In this document: positions 32,046 through 42,098 of the stretch, in pieces | Numbering within the stretch: the stretch's first letter is position 1 | Layout: every line of letters begins with the position of its first letter | Assembly: GCA_902785575.1 (NCBI GenBank) | Contig: CACZZF010000002.1 | Location: 62,001-126,000, forward strand | Source of the DNA: an uncultured Bacteroidia bacterium | GTDB lineage: Bacteria > Bacteroidota > Bacteroidia > Bacteroidales > UBA932 | Direction of reading: 5' to 3' | DNA: 64,000 nt | Position numbers and translations under genes: made by a program | The notes under the pieces: generated by a model | Databases searched by the model: none | What the model saw: only the letters and a program-made list of their open reading frames with translations | What the model was told of the DNA's origin: nothing

Positions 32046-33751
32046 ATTTCCGTGTATAATAGGTAGTTCCAGAAAGTTCCCTTATATCCGGAAGGAGATT
32101 TTCCTCCGTTTTGCAAGCTAGCTTGCTGGAAAGCCTGGAAACGTCTTGCCGTGCTTTCCGTTACTCCATGGTAAAGACACCATTCAAGGCTTATAGGTTC
32201 AATACTTCCGATGTTGCGCGAATACTCACTATAGAAGATCAAGGCTTCTTGGGCTGCCTCTGGAAGCTGTTGAAGAGCTGGGGCTCCCCAATAACGATCA
32301 ACGAAGCGCACCAGTCCATCCATATCCTTTGCAAGCAGGAGGAAAGATAGAGCGTACTCCATGGCCTTTTTGTCGGATGGATTGGCTTCGACAACCCTCA
32401 TAAGTTCTTCCAACGGATTGCTGAACATCGCGAAACCGTCCTCTTTCGGGAAATCCATTCTACCTGTTCCGAGTACGGGATCTGCTTCTACCGCACTGTC
32501 ATTCCAAAGGAATCTCCGTTGATCCTTGGCCCATTTTCTATAACGGAGTGATTTCTCAAGCATTGAAAGGTATTTGTCCGCAACAGTATAATTACCCCTC
32601 ATCAACTCAATCTGGGAGTTCATCTTCAACATGTTGGGGCAATATCCGGTCAAAGAATTCAAGATGTTGAAAGATATGTCTTGCGCTGCTGCCATGTTGC
32701 CCATGGCGAACATTATATGGGCGAGGCGGACATCTACGTTTCCTCCCTGCGACATAAAAGTCAAAGAGGTGACTCCTCTCTGATCGTATTTGAACAGGTC
32801 TTCCGTGAGCTGCCCCTTCATTGCGAGGGCGAGATTGAGATAATTGGCGGTTCCCGGAGTCCATTCGTGGTGTCTGCAGGCTGCAATCAGCTCATCCCAC
32901 CTGTCGTTGACAGTATAATATTCATATTCATACGTCGTTAACTGGGACTTCCGGTCGAAGTTCCTGGCGATTTTCCCTGAATAGAACAATGATGCCAGGA
33001 ATATGATTAAGGATCCTGTTAATATCGTTTTTCCAGTCCGTTCTCGTTTAGGTGAAGTTGAATCTGCCCAGGTGCCGATAACTGCTTCAGTAAGAAGATA
33101 TACCACTAAAATAGCTATCCAAGGAGCCCAATGGATCGCTGGCATTGTCGCGTCAAGGTCGTAGAAGAAGACCGGGGTAAAAGCTGCCGCCCATGTAGGA
33201 ATAACTGCCAGGAAGAATGCGGCCACACCACAGGCCGCGGCTACGGCTATGAGCAAAAGGAACCATGCGATGGGCAAAAACCCTTTCTTCCGGTACCGCG
33301 ATGCTACACAGAGAGCGAATAGGATAGCGGCTGGTCCAGCTGTGAAATAGAGGATTATAGTAAGTATTACGCCCCACAGGACTCTGTACGAATGAACTCT
33401 TTTGAAGATAACCAGCCCGGTTTCTACAAGGAGAATTGCTGTCAGATAATCAAAATGGAGGCTGTTGTCTGAAAGAGAGGCTCCTATGAAACATGCTGGC
33501 AAAAGGCATAGAGGTATTATCCGCCAATCCTTCCGGGATCCTCTCACTGCTACCCAAAGAAGATAACCAGAGAGGGCAAGGAGCAATAGTGTCAGGATTA
33601 ATGCCAGAGTTGGATTCCAGAAAAACTGTACGATGAACTGGGCGAGCAAAGCTGCTAGCCCACCAACTTTGAACAAGGTGCCAAAGATCCAGGCCTTGTC
33701 GAACATGAACAGCTGTTGCTGTTCGCGATATGCCAGGGCGTAATGGTTCAT
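32042..33751 (-). CDS. DUF6057-like membrane protein with TPR-like soluble half
   Basis: 569 residues. The first half is hydrophobic with about eight to ten membrane segments (IFGTLFKVGGLAALLAQFIVQFFW, TLALILTLLLLALSGYLLWVA, and others up to ILTGSLIIFLASLFYSG). Residues about 260-569 are soluble and helical, reading as TPR-like pairs (YEYEYYTVNDRWDELIAACRHHEW, LNLALAMKGQLTEDLFKY, LAHIMFAMGNMAAAQDISF, IELMRGNYTVADKYL). This is the Bacteroidota DUF6057 architecture. It overlaps the TolB-like gene and probably works with it. No enzymatic motif is visible. Confidence 0.75.
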   Translation of the reverse strand: MNHYALAYREQQQLFMFDKAWIFGTLFKVGGLAALLAQFIVQFFWNPTLALILTLLLLALSGYLLWVAVRGSRKDWRIIPLCLLPACFIGASLSDNSLHFDYLTAILLVETGLVIFKRVHSYRVLWGVILTIILYFTAGPAAILFALCVASRYRKKGFLPIAWFLLLIAVAAACGVAAFFLAVIPTWAAAFTPVFFYDLDATMPAIHWAPWIAILVVYLLTEAVIGTWADSTSPKRERTGKTILTGSLIIFLASLFYSGKIARNFDRKSQLTTYEYEYYTVNDRWDELIAACRHHEWTPGTANYLNLALAMKGQLTEDLFKYDQRGVTSLTFMSQGGNVDVRLAHIMFAMGNMAAAQDISFNILNSLTGYCPNMLKMNSQIELMRGNYTVADKYLSMLEKSLRYRKWAKDQRRFLWNDSAVEADPVLGTGRMDFPKEDGFAMFSNPLEELMRVVEANPSDKKAMEYALSFLLLAKDMDGLVRFVDRYWGAPALQQLPEAAQEALIFYSEYSRNIGSIEPISLEWCLYHGVTESTARRFQAFQQASLQNGGKSPSGYKGTFWNYLLYTEI

Positions 33752-33796
33752 TAGTTATGGTTTGCGTTATGCAAACCTACATATTATTAAGCGAAG

Positions 33797-34246
33797 TTAC
33801 AAATTACTGACTTCGTTCACCATGTCGCCCATGGCGAGATATTGCTGGTAAAGATCGGTTCCTCCTTCATCCATCTTTTTGATGAAATCTTTGATTCCTT
33901 TTCTAGATAAGTAATCAGCTCCTCTGACAGCTTCATAATAAGTCGGTTTGCCGCTTATTGCACTTACAAAAGAGTCTTTGATGAAAATATAGCGAATAGA
34001 TTCCTTGAGTATTTTTTCCTCCGTAACCTTTCCTATGGCATATCCCTGGAATATGCATAGGCTATCACAATTGTAAATGAGTTTAAGGTCTTTAACTTCA
34101 GTGTCTCCTACAACGCCGAGGTAAGTTGCCATTTCCTCGTTCACTTTATTCTGGAGATGGATTCTCGCTATTGGGGCCAATCCTTTCTCTCCACATGAAA
34201 TAAGAGCCAGTGCGTATATGAGAAGTGTGAAATAAATGTGTCTCAT
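33797..34246 (-). CDS. small lipoprotein of unknown function
   Basis: 149 residues. The start at 34246 (MRHIYFTLLIYALALISCGE) gives a lipobox (LISC); the longer in-frame start at 34285 would be encoded in the terminator hairpin and is rejected. The mature part is mixed alpha/beta with no motif I recognise (KVNEEMATYLGVVGDTEVKDLKLIYNCDSLCIFQGYAIG). It lies between susD and the DUF6057/TolB pair and is likely part of the same accessory module. Confidence 0.65.
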   Translation of the reverse strand: MRHIYFTLLIYALALISCGEKGLAPIARIHLQNKVNEEMATYLGVVGDTEVKDLKLIYNCDSLCIFQGYAIGKVTEEKILKESIRYIFIKDSFVSAISGKPTYYEAVRGADYLSRKGIKDFIKKMDEGGTDLYQQYLAMGDMVNEVSNL

Positions 34247-34250
34247 GATT

Positions 34251-34283
34251 AATAAAAAGACCGGCCCCTTGCCGGAGCCGGTC
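34251..34283 (-). terminator. rho-independent terminator after susD
   Basis: On the minus strand GACCGGC (34283-34277) pairs with GCCGGTC (34265-34259) and is followed by TTTTTATT. It sits 20 nt past the susD stop and 5 nt before the ATG of the small lipoprotein gene, so it can limit read-through from susCD into the accessory genes. Confidence 0.8.
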
Positions 34284-34302
34284 AATTCTGATTTATAAGC
34301 TA

Positions 34303-36339
34303 TTAATAACCAGCATTCTGAGGAATCTGCTTGTCCTTGTTAGAATCGATGATCTGAGCAGGGATCGGGAATACATAGTTATGAGGCTTGAAGTTGCTGT
34401 AGTGGCGGGTCTTCCCCATTTCGTCAATATAAGACTCACGAGGATTGTTAGCGACACCTTCGTAACCGAAACCATACTTGTGAACACGCTCATACATATA
34501 GTTGGACGTGGTGGCATCCTGGGTAGGATACTTGGAAGTCACATAGGTGGCGTTCGGGTTGCAAGACAAACGGCTTAGAGTGATCCAGCGCTGTTCCTCA
34601 CCAAAGAGCTCGCGGATACGTTCGTCCATGATGTAATCGATATCAATCTGGCTTGCTTCAGCCCTCTTTGCACCTGCGCGGTCACGGAGGACATTGATAT
34701 CATCGGCGGCACCGGCGGGGTTGTTCTGGGCGAGACGAGCCTCAGCGCGGAGCAGATAGGTCTCGGCGATACGGATCATGTAGAAGTCGCAGTCATAGAT
34801 ATTGTAAGCATAGACGTTACGGAAAGGATGCTTATCATCGGAGAACTTCCAGAAACGAGGAGTGATGTTCATAGTATCACTTGCGGTGATCACATAAGCG
34901 TTGTCATCAGGATGATCGAGCTCGCGCTGTTTGAGTTCAGCTTTGATCTGTGACCACTTTTTACCTGAAGGGGTATAGTAGTCGCGCTGGATCATGACCT
35001 CGGATCCACGGAAGTCGTTAGGATCATCCCATACACTACCATTAATGTCGCCGGCGGGACGGGTCACATACTCATTGGCGAGGAGGGTAAGACCATAGGC
35101 GGCACCATTACCCTGTGAACGGCAAGCAAGAGAGTCTAGACCTGTGCTCAGGTTATACATGGTCTTGCGGCCGACGGCGTCCTTGACATCTTTGTTAGGA
35201 GCTCCGGCATTAGGAACGTTGGCTCCTGCAGGGAAGCATACAGCATCCGTTGAGAAGATATAGAAGACGTTGCCGTCCTTATCCTTACGGGTACCATTCT
35301 TACCACCCATAGGAACCCAAGGTGACCATACCGCCTCGATAGGAGCGGTATGAGTACGCCACCAGGAGTCTCCGGAACCACCGAGGGTCCATTGATCGGA
35401 ATCGGAGAAGTCTGACTGGCAAACCCAGATAGCTTCCTTGTTGGCAGGGTCATTCGAATTACCATCTTTCGCATTGGTTCCATCGGTTTTCGCGGAGCAA
35501 CGGAAGAGATCCCAATAAGCGCCTTGAGGAGCCGCGAGGGAGTTGCCGTAACGGTCAGCGGCCTGATCGGCACGGTTACCGAAACGGGTTGTCATGATAT
35601 GGTAATCGCCATCCTGGCCATTAATGACTCGGGAAGCGGCATCCTCTGCTTCTTTGAACTTACCGAGAGCAAGATAGGTCTCAGCAAGGTAATGGGCGGC
35701 TGCAGCCTTGGTTATGGTTCCCATCAAACGCGGAGTTGTCGGAAGATTCTCCTCAGCCCACTTGAAATCCTCGGCGATCTTCTCCCAAGCTTCCTGACGG
35801 GAGAGGAGTTCGTAGTCATAACGCGCTTCAGTGGTCATGTGCTCTGAATACATGACACCGCCGTACATTCCTGCGAGGACGCGGTATGCCCAAGCCCTCA
35901 TGAAGATAGCCTCAGCGCGAAGCTCATTCTTCTTGGTGGCGGTGGAATAGGTGACACCCTCGTTTTGGTCAATCATGTCGACAACGGTATTGGCACGGTT
36001 GGCGAGCTTGTACATATAATCTGGCCAGTGGCGGGCATAACCACTCTGATCTGTCAGAGTAGCCCAGTTGGACATGTGGTCAGTAGCGCTAGTCTCGGAG
36101 AATGAATCCAGTCCGACACCAAGGAGCATGAAAGAGTGAGTCGTACGCATGCAACCATAGATCATGTACTGTACCTCCGCATAGCAGGATGCGAGTCCAA
36201 TTTCCATAGCGCGCTCAGACTGGTAGAAACCTGCGGAGTCGTTCTTGTAGGATTTTTCCTCAAGGAATTCCTCATCATTGCAGGCGCTGAAGAGAATGAC
36301 ACAGGCCGCGAGAGCAGCGAATATTTTATAAATCTTCAT
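34303..36339 (-). CDS. susD: SusD/RagB outer-membrane glycan-binding lipoprotein
   Basis: A 678-residue lipoprotein (lipobox LFSACND) that caps the SusC pore and binds the glycan at the surface. SusD features: EEFLEEKSYKND near the N-terminus, TPR-like helices (RAEAIFMRAWAYRVLAGMYGG, AEDFKWAEENLP, TKAAAAHYLAETYLALGKFKEAEDAA), the C-terminal YDCDFYMIRIAETYLLRAEARLAQN and AADDINVLRDRAG, and IDYIMDERIRELFGEEQRWITLSR. It follows susC by 19 nt. At 678 residues it is longer than many SusD proteins; the central insertion (residues about 260-480) is Gly/Asp-rich. Confidence 0.97.
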   Translation of the reverse strand: MKIYKIFAALAACVILFSACNDEEFLEEKSYKNDSAGFYQSERAMEIGLASCYAEVQYMIYGCMRTTHSFMLLGVGLDSFSETSATDHMSNWATLTDQSGYARHWPDYMYKLANRANTVVDMIDQNEGVTYSTATKKNELRAEAIFMRAWAYRVLAGMYGGVMYSEHMTTEARYDYELLSRQEAWEKIAEDFKWAEENLPTTPRLMGTITKAAAAHYLAETYLALGKFKEAEDAASRVINGQDGDYHIMTTRFGNRADQAADRYGNSLAAPQGAYWDLFRCSAKTDGTNAKDGNSNDPANKEAIWVCQSDFSDSDQWTLGGSGDSWWRTHTAPIEAVWSPWVPMGGKNGTRKDKDGNVFYIFSTDAVCFPAGANVPNAGAPNKDVKDAVGRKTMYNLSTGLDSLACRSQGNGAAYGLTLLANEYVTRPAGDINGSVWDDPNDFRGSEVMIQRDYYTPSGKKWSQIKAELKQRELDHPDDNAYVITASDTMNITPRFWKFSDDKHPFRNVYAYNIYDCDFYMIRIAETYLLRAEARLAQNNPAGAADDINVLRDRAGAKRAEASQIDIDYIMDERIRELFGEEQRWITLSRLSCNPNATYVTSKYPTQDATTSNYMYERVHKYGFGYEGVANNPRESYIDEMGKTRHYSNFKPHNYVFPIPAQIIDSNKDKQIPQNAGY

Positions 36340-36358
36340 AATTCCTTCTGTGTTAATG

Positions 36359-39300
36359 TTAGAATGTCAGGTTGACACCGACGGTAACAGTCTTGTAGGC
36401 TCCGTTGCTGCCGTAACGGTCTGAACCAGCGTTGGCGGCAATTGTGCCGGCATTTTCAGGATCGATACCAGACCAGTTAGAGATAGTGATAAGGTCAGTG
36501 GCGGCGACATAAATGCGAGTAGCATCAAGGCCGATGGCCTTAGTGATCTTAGGATCGATATTGTAGGAGAACACGAGGTCCTTCAGTTTGAGGAAGGAAC
36601 GTGAGTTCCAGAATTGATAGTTGAGAGACTTTCCAAGAGTGGAGCTGCCCCATCCGTAACGTGGATACCTGTCTCCATCACCCTCAGCCTGCCATGGCTT
36701 GACAGAAGCGAGCTGTGCGCCACCAGTCATTGTTGTGCCAAAGGCGTTCGGGTCGAACCAGAGGAAGTGAGTCTTGTCACCCTGTGCCCAACGGAAGTTG
36801 AAGTAGAGGGAGAATCCCTTCCAACTCAAGGTGTTGCCAAAGTTAACTGTGAAGAGAGGATCCGGAGAACCGATGTAATGACGGTCGTCAGCGGAAATCT
36901 CGCCGTCACCATTGTAGTCTTCGAACTTGATGTCACCAGGGACAGCGTCCGGCTGGACCTTGTGAGCATCGATCTCTGCCTGATTCTGGAAAACGCCAAG
37001 CTTCTTAACATCGTAACCGGCACCGATAGGATAACCAACCTGGAGTGCGTAGTATGAGTCAAAACCATAAGAAGTGGCATTTGCGATATCATCAGCTTCC
37101 TTACCATCATAGCCAGGTCCGAAGAGGGAGACGAGTTTATTGGCGTTGGAATCGAACACTAGGTTGCTCTCCCAGCGGAAAGTCTCCTTTCCGTTTCCAT
37201 TGATATTAATCGAATTGAGGGCAATTTCAATACCCTTGTTGGATACCTTACCCACGTTGTCCCAAACATCCGTGTAACCGGAGAAGTAAGGAGCACTACG
37301 GCGAACAAGCATGTTGGTGGTGTTGCCTGCGTAGACATCCACACTACCATTCAGGCGGCTCTCAAGGAGAGCGAAATCCAAACCGATATTGTATTTCTCA
37401 ACAGTAGCCCAAGTAAGGTTAGGGTTAGGAACATTGGTCATAGCCATACCAAGATTGCTGTCGTCACCGAGCCAAGTCATGGAGATGTTACCATTGTTGC
37501 TTGTGGCCTTCTCTACTGTAGCCTGTGTAGCGCCAGGAGAAACGGAACGGGATCCGTTCTGTCCCCAAGAGAGACGGAGCTTCAAGAAATCGAAGATGCC
37601 ATCCTTCATGAATTCCTCGTTGGAGATGACCCATGCCGCGGAAGCACCGTAGAAGTTGCCCCACTTGCGACCTACTCCGAAAGCGGAATAACCGTCACGA
37701 CGGAAGTTCACAGTCGCATAGTATTTATTCGCATAGTTGTAATTGGCACGGGCGAGATAACCGATAGCCTGTGATTCAACACGGGTTCTGTTAGGTGTCC
37801 ATGTCTTTGCGGTTGAAAGGTTGTACTGGGCAAGGTTGGTAGGAGTGTCAAAACCACTGAATCCGATGGAAAGGCCGTTGCTATTGGTCTTTTCACGGGT
37901 GTAACCCAGCATAAAGTCCATATGGTGCTTTCCGAAATCCTTTGTGTAGGTCAGGATTTGGTCGATATTCCAAGCCGCATAGTTGGACGTTGAGGAATTA
38001 CCGCTGGCGGATGCGTTGAACTGCTGAGGATTGTCCATGTCGGTAACCCTTTCGGTGTTCACCTTGATTTCAGGCATGTTAAATACATCCGAGTAGGAAG
38101 CGTTGCGCTGTCCCTGCATGGTGATCTTATAGCTCAATCCAGGAATGAACGGGAAGTCGATTTGGGCGTAGGCCACACCATTGAGGTTGGCGCTCTTGCT
38201 TCCGCGTTTTGTCCAAAGGTGGGAGTCATTCTCTCCAGCACCCCAATAAGGGCTGGCGGTACTTCCATCAGGCACACTGTTGTACCAGTTCTCATAACCA
38301 GGCTGTATCGCATGGACAAAAGAAAGAGGAGTCATCCAGAAAGCGTTCTGGATCTTTGCGGTCTGACCCCAGCTGTTGGCCCAAAGATAGTTGGCTTTTG
38401 CACCAACGGTCAGCCAATCGGTGACATTGATGTCAACCTTACCCATCGCACCTGCTTTCTCGTAGTCGTCACCCTTACGGATACCCTGCTGACGAGTGTA
38501 GTCAGAGGAAACGTAGTAGCTGACATTCTTGGCTTTTCCACCCACGCTGACGTCGTACTTCTGTCCGACACCCTTGCGGGATATCTCTTCAAGCCAATTG
38601 ACCCACTGTCCGTTATTCCAAGCATCAAGTTCGCGGGCGGAGAGAAGTCCGGAATTGGCGGCGTTGTCCAGGCTTCCGAAATCACTCCAATTCTTGTCCT
38701 TGAAGTTGGCGTTACCAAGGGCCTGCTGGCTGTAGAAACGGTTCTTCAGGAAGGTCTCTTTGTCGTTAACCATCTTGGGCATGCGGCTCCAGTCAGAGAG
38801 ACTGACGCTGGCGTTGAAGTTGACGACAGGCTTCTCGCTGGTTCCATGTTTGGTGGTGATGATGATAACACCATTAGCTGCACGGGAACCGTAGATAGCA
38901 GCGGCTGAAGCGTCCTTGAGAACATCAATGCTTTGGATGTCAGCGGTGTTGATAGAGTTGATCGAGCCATAGGAGAGAACACCGTCGATGACAAGCAGAG
39001 GCTGGTTGACACTCTGCGCGCTTGAGGAGATACTTCCTCCTGTAGGGATGGCGTTCTTACCGCGGATAGTCATCGTCGCTGTGTTGTCACCGCCTGCGGT
39101 ACTTGTAGGAGCATAGCTGAAACCAGCTACACGGCTAGAGAGTCCAGAGAGGGCATTAGGGTTCGGAAGAGCGGAAATGTTCTTGTCATTCCCATAGTTA
39201 ACACTAGCGATAGCTCCGGACACGTCCTTCTTGCGGGCGGTACCGTAACCGACAACCACGACCTCATCAAGGAAAGCGGAGTCGTCTTTCAACTGGACGT

Positions 39301-39571
39301 TGATGGTCCGCTGCGAGCCGACAGTGACTTCCTCAGAGGCGTAACCGATGCTGGAGAAGACCAGGACGGCACCCTGCTTGAGATTGGACAAGCTGTAATT
39401 ACCGTCGAGGTCCGTCATTGTGCCGGTGGTGGTGCCCTTTACGAGGACATTCACTCCGACAAGAGGTTCGCCTGACTGGTCTGTGACCTTACCGGACACA
39501 GCGGTCTGTGCGAACACTTGAGCTCCTATAAAAAGAAGCGCAAGCATAACCGTAATGAAACGTTTACCCAT
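36359..39571 (-). CDS. susC: SusC/RagA TonB-linked outer-membrane receptor
   Basis: A 1070-residue TonB-dependent transporter. Signal peptide ends GAQVFAQ; N-terminal carboxypeptidase-regulatory-like domain (TAVSGKVTDQSGEPLVGVNVLVKGT, YSLSNLKQGAVLVFSSIGY); TonB-box region DEVVVVGYGTARKKDVSGAI; plug domain with LLVIDGV and DIQSIDVLKDASAAAIYGSRAANGVIIITTK; a 22-strand barrel ends in YKTVTVGVNLTF with terminal Phe. It imports oligosaccharides captured by the partner SusD. It heads the long minus-strand transcript. Confidence 0.98.
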   Translation of the reverse strand: MGKRFITVMLALLFIGAQVFAQTAVSGKVTDQSGEPLVGVNVLVKGTTTGTMTDLDGNYSLSNLKQGAVLVFSSIGYASEEVTVGSQRTINVQLKDDSAFLDEVVVVGYGTARKKDVSGAIASVNYGNDKNISALPNPNALSGLSSRVAGFSYAPTSTAGGDNTATMTIRGKNAIPTGGSISSSAQSVNQPLLVIDGVLSYGSINSINTADIQSIDVLKDASAAAIYGSRAANGVIIITTKHGTSEKPVVNFNASVSLSDWSRMPKMVNDKETFLKNRFYSQQALGNANFKDKNWSDFGSLDNAANSGLLSARELDAWNNGQWVNWLEEISRKGVGQKYDVSVGGKAKNVSYYVSSDYTRQQGIRKGDDYEKAGAMGKVDINVTDWLTVGAKANYLWANSWGQTAKIQNAFWMTPLSFVHAIQPGYENWYNSVPDGSTASPYWGAGENDSHLWTKRGSKSANLNGVAYAQIDFPFIPGLSYKITMQGQRNASYSDVFNMPEIKVNTERVTDMDNPQQFNASASGNSSTSNYAAWNIDQILTYTKDFGKHHMDFMLGYTREKTNSNGLSIGFSGFDTPTNLAQYNLSTAKTWTPNRTRVESQAIGYLARANYNYANKYYATVNFRRDGYSAFGVGRKWGNFYGASAAWVISNEEFMKDGIFDFLKLRLSWGQNGSRSVSPGATQATVEKATSNNGNISMTWLGDDSNLGMAMTNVPNPNLTWATVEKYNIGLDFALLESRLNGSVDVYAGNTTNMLVRRSAPYFSGYTDVWDNVGKVSNKGIEIALNSININGNGKETFRWESNLVFDSNANKLVSLFGPGYDGKEADDIANATSYGFDSYYALQVGYPIGAGYDVKKLGVFQNQAEIDAHKVQPDAVPGDIKFEDYNGDGEISADDRHYIGSPDPLFTVNFGNTLSWKGFSLYFNFRWAQGDKTHFLWFDPNAFGTTMTGGAQLASVKPWQAEGDGDRYPRYGWGSSTLGKSLNYQFWNSRSFLKLKDLVFSYNIDPKITKAIGLDATRIYVAATDLITISNWSGIDPENAGTIAANAGSDRYGSNGAYKTVTVGVNLTF

Positions 39572-39864
39572 AAAATGAATGATTTAAAAGGATTTAGTTG
39601 CTATTGGTCGAATTCTGCAAAATACCTTATTATTTATTAAATGATTTGTAAGTGCTTAAACTCTAAATTATTAGCAAATCAGAATAAAAACATTAATCTT
39701 TTTTAACACCCTATAATACCAATATAACCTGACAAATATATAAACAAATAAAAAAAAATACAACAATCCCGCCCTCAATGTGGTTTGAGGCGGTATTCTA
39801 TTAAACTTCATTACTTTTTCGGAATAATACCACAGAAAAACACCAGGCTTCGTCGCTCAAAGAT
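39572..39864. other. AT-rich intergenic region between GH92 and susC
   Basis: 293 bp without a gene. It holds the GH92 terminator (39747-39793) and the presumed susC promoter and leader. A CAAATATA at 39733-39740 reads TATATTTG on the minus strand, a perfect -7 box, which would leave a leader of about 150 nt for susC. No -33 box at the usual spacing was found. Confidence 0.45.
39747..39793 (-). terminator. terminator after the GH92 gene
   Basis: On the minus strand CCGCCTCAAA (39793-39784) pairs with TTGAGGGCGG (39778-39769) apart from one bulge. A T-rich run with nine consecutive T follows about 10 nt later. It separates the GH92 pair from susC. Confidence 0.65.
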
Positions 39865-42087
39865 CTATTTCTTAAACGCCCCCTTGACAGGTTTGCGAGC
39901 CATTTCAAAATGAAGTGTGGCTCCATTCTTTATGTCATCGTACTTGATGACAGGGGAATCTAGACGCTTGCCATTGAGCCATGCGGCCTTGACATAGACG
40001 GCGTCCTCACTCCAACCCTTGGTGGTCATCTCGATCTTCTTGCCGTTTGATAGGGTCAGGGACATTCCTGGCACGCAAGGTGAACCGACATAATACCAGT
40101 CGGCTCCGGGGCAGAATGGATAGAATCCCAGGCAGTTGAACAGATACCAGGCGCTCATCTGTCCGCAGTCGTCATTGCCGCTAAGCGATCCAGGCTCGTT
40201 GCCATAATAATTCTTTGCCACGTAACGGACCCATTTCTGGCAGTTCCAGGGCTCTCCGAAATAGTCATATAAATATGTGACGTGATGGCAGGGCTCGTTT
40301 CCGTGCCAATAGCCGCCGATGCGGCCCCAGATGTCGTGCGCTCCGGGAATATCCTCCGGCAGCTCAATGGTGAAGAGCTCGTCAAGGTATTTCTTAAGCC
40401 TTTGGCGTCCGGCCAGTTGGACATATCCGTCGAAATCGTGGAAAACGCTCCAAGTGTACTGCATAGTGAACCCTTCCGTAATGTCACCCCATCCGTTGAC
40501 GGAGCCGGGACCCTGATAAGCTATCGGAGCGAAAGGATCACGCCAGGCGCCTTTCGAATCCTTTCCCCTCATGTATCCGGTCTCGGGATCGACAAGATTC
40601 TTGTAGTTCATCGAGCGGTTGAGGAAGAAATTATAATCCTCATTATGACCGAGTTTCTTGGCCACCTGCGCGATGCACCAGTCGTCGTAGGCATATTCGA
40701 GAGTCTTGGAAACGCTCTCCTTCTCAAGGTCGAAAGGAACATAGCCGAGAGAGGTGTATTCGGGAATGCAGTCGTAATGGGCGTTGGTGGCGGTGGTCTT
40801 CATCGCTTGGAAAGCCCGCTCGTAATCGAATCCCGGCACATCCTTAAGTATCATATCGGCAAGGATGGAGCATGAGTGATAGCCTATCATGCACCAGGTC
40901 TCGCCGCCGTAGAACGACCAGTAGGGGAGCATCTTCTCGGCGCTCTTGTCGAAGTGGGCGAGCATGGAGTTAGCGATGTCGGCTTGCAGGGGCCTGTTTA
41001 CGAGATTCATCAGCGGTTCGAAGGCTCTGAAGGTGTCCCAGAAGGAGAATGTCGTGACGTTGGTGTATCCTTCCGCTTTGCCTATCGTGCCGTCGTGTTC
41101 CCTGAACCTGCCGTCAGCGTCCTGGAACAGGAATGGATGCTGCATCGTACGGTACACGCTGGTGTAGAAAGTCTCCCGAAGCACCTTGTCGTCACTGTCC
41201 AATGAATATGTCCCGAGAGCCTTCTCCCATGTGTTCTCCGCCTCGGCAAGCACTTTGTCGAAGTCCTTGCCATCCAATTCCTTGAGGTTCAAAAGGGCTC
41301 CATCGGTGCCGACTCCTGACACGGCGACCTTGACTTGCAAAGTTCCGGCATTTTCAAATCCGGCCACAACTTTCAATTTCCGTCCCCAGGCCTCTAGCGA
41401 ACTGCGGAACCGTTTCGTGTTGTAGATCACCGGTTGTCCGTCCTGGAGGATCGTGAAGTCATTTATCGGCTCTGAAAAACGTGCGGCGAAAAACACTCGA
41501 CGGCTCGGATTCCAGCCTGCGACGAGTTTGCTGCCGATGACAGTATATTCATCAAGCAGTCTCACTTCAGACCATTCGCAGTTCCACTGGAGAGTGTGGT
41601 CGATATCAATAGTCACATAAGCGTCCTTGCCGGACGGATAAGTGAATTTGAATAATCCGGAACGAAGGGCTGATGTCATTTCGGCCTTTACCCCGCTGTC
41701 CAAGGTGATACCGTAGTATCCGGGGTGAGCGTGTTCCTGGCTGTGATCAAGCTTGGAAGGCTTTGGATCAGAGTTGGTTCCGGGCAGGAACAGAAAATCT
41801 CCGAGATCCGGGATACCCGTTCCGCTCAGATGGGTCAGGCTAAAGCCTTGGACTGATGGCTTGGAATATTTGTACCCGGCGGCACAGTCATAATCCTTGT
41901 CATCGCAGTCAGGGCTGATTTGGATCCCTCCATAAGGCAGTTGGGCTCCGGGATACACGTTCCCGAACCCGTCCGTCCCCACGAACACGTTCACATCGTC
42001 AATCAACCTCTTTTGTCCGGAAACTAATGATACAGAGAGTGTTATGGAAAAAAGAGCCGTGGCGGCCAATGCTTTGAGAATATTCAT
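39865..42087 (-). CDS. GH92 alpha-mannosidase (first of two)
   Basis: A 740-residue secreted Ca-dependent exo-alpha-mannosidase. Signal peptide ends SVSLVSGQ. GH92 features: DDVNVFVGTDGFGNVYPGAQLPYGG, SGTGIPDLGDFLFLPG, CEWSEVRLLDEYTVIGSK, FSFWDTFRAFEPLMNLV, SFYGGETWCMIGYHSCSILADM, TLEYAYDDWCIAQVAKKLG, HGNEPCHHVTYLYDYFG and GNDDCGQMSAWYLFNCLGFYP. The family acts on alpha-1,2, 1,3, 1,4 or 1,6 mannosides of N-glycans or yeast mannan. It follows the second GH92 gene by 11 nt. Confidence 0.95.
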   Translation of the reverse strand: MNILKALAATALFSITLSVSLVSGQKRLIDDVNVFVGTDGFGNVYPGAQLPYGGIQISPDCDDKDYDCAAGYKYSKPSVQGFSLTHLSGTGIPDLGDFLFLPGTNSDPKPSKLDHSQEHAHPGYYGITLDSGVKAEMTSALRSGLFKFTYPSGKDAYVTIDIDHTLQWNCEWSEVRLLDEYTVIGSKLVAGWNPSRRVFFAARFSEPINDFTILQDGQPVIYNTKRFRSSLEAWGRKLKVVAGFENAGTLQVKVAVSGVGTDGALLNLKELDGKDFDKVLAEAENTWEKALGTYSLDSDDKVLRETFYTSVYRTMQHPFLFQDADGRFREHDGTIGKAEGYTNVTTFSFWDTFRAFEPLMNLVNRPLQADIANSMLAHFDKSAEKMLPYWSFYGGETWCMIGYHSCSILADMILKDVPGFDYERAFQAMKTTATNAHYDCIPEYTSLGYVPFDLEKESVSKTLEYAYDDWCIAQVAKKLGHNEDYNFFLNRSMNYKNLVDPETGYMRGKDSKGAWRDPFAPIAYQGPGSVNGWGDITEGFTMQYTWSVFHDFDGYVQLAGRQRLKKYLDELFTIELPEDIPGAHDIWGRIGGYWHGNEPCHHVTYLYDYFGEPWNCQKWVRYVAKNYYGNEPGSLSGNDDCGQMSAWYLFNCLGFYPFCPGADWYYVGSPCVPGMSLTLSNGKKIEMTTKGWSEDAVYVKAAWLNGKRLDSPVIKYDDIKNGATLHFEMARKPVKGAFKK

Positions 42088-42098
42088 GGCAAAAGTTA

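Noticed and set aside
39572..39864. Riboswitch or regulatory RNA in the susC leader
   Set aside because: Apart from the GH92 terminator hairpin the region is AT-rich without recognisable conserved structure.
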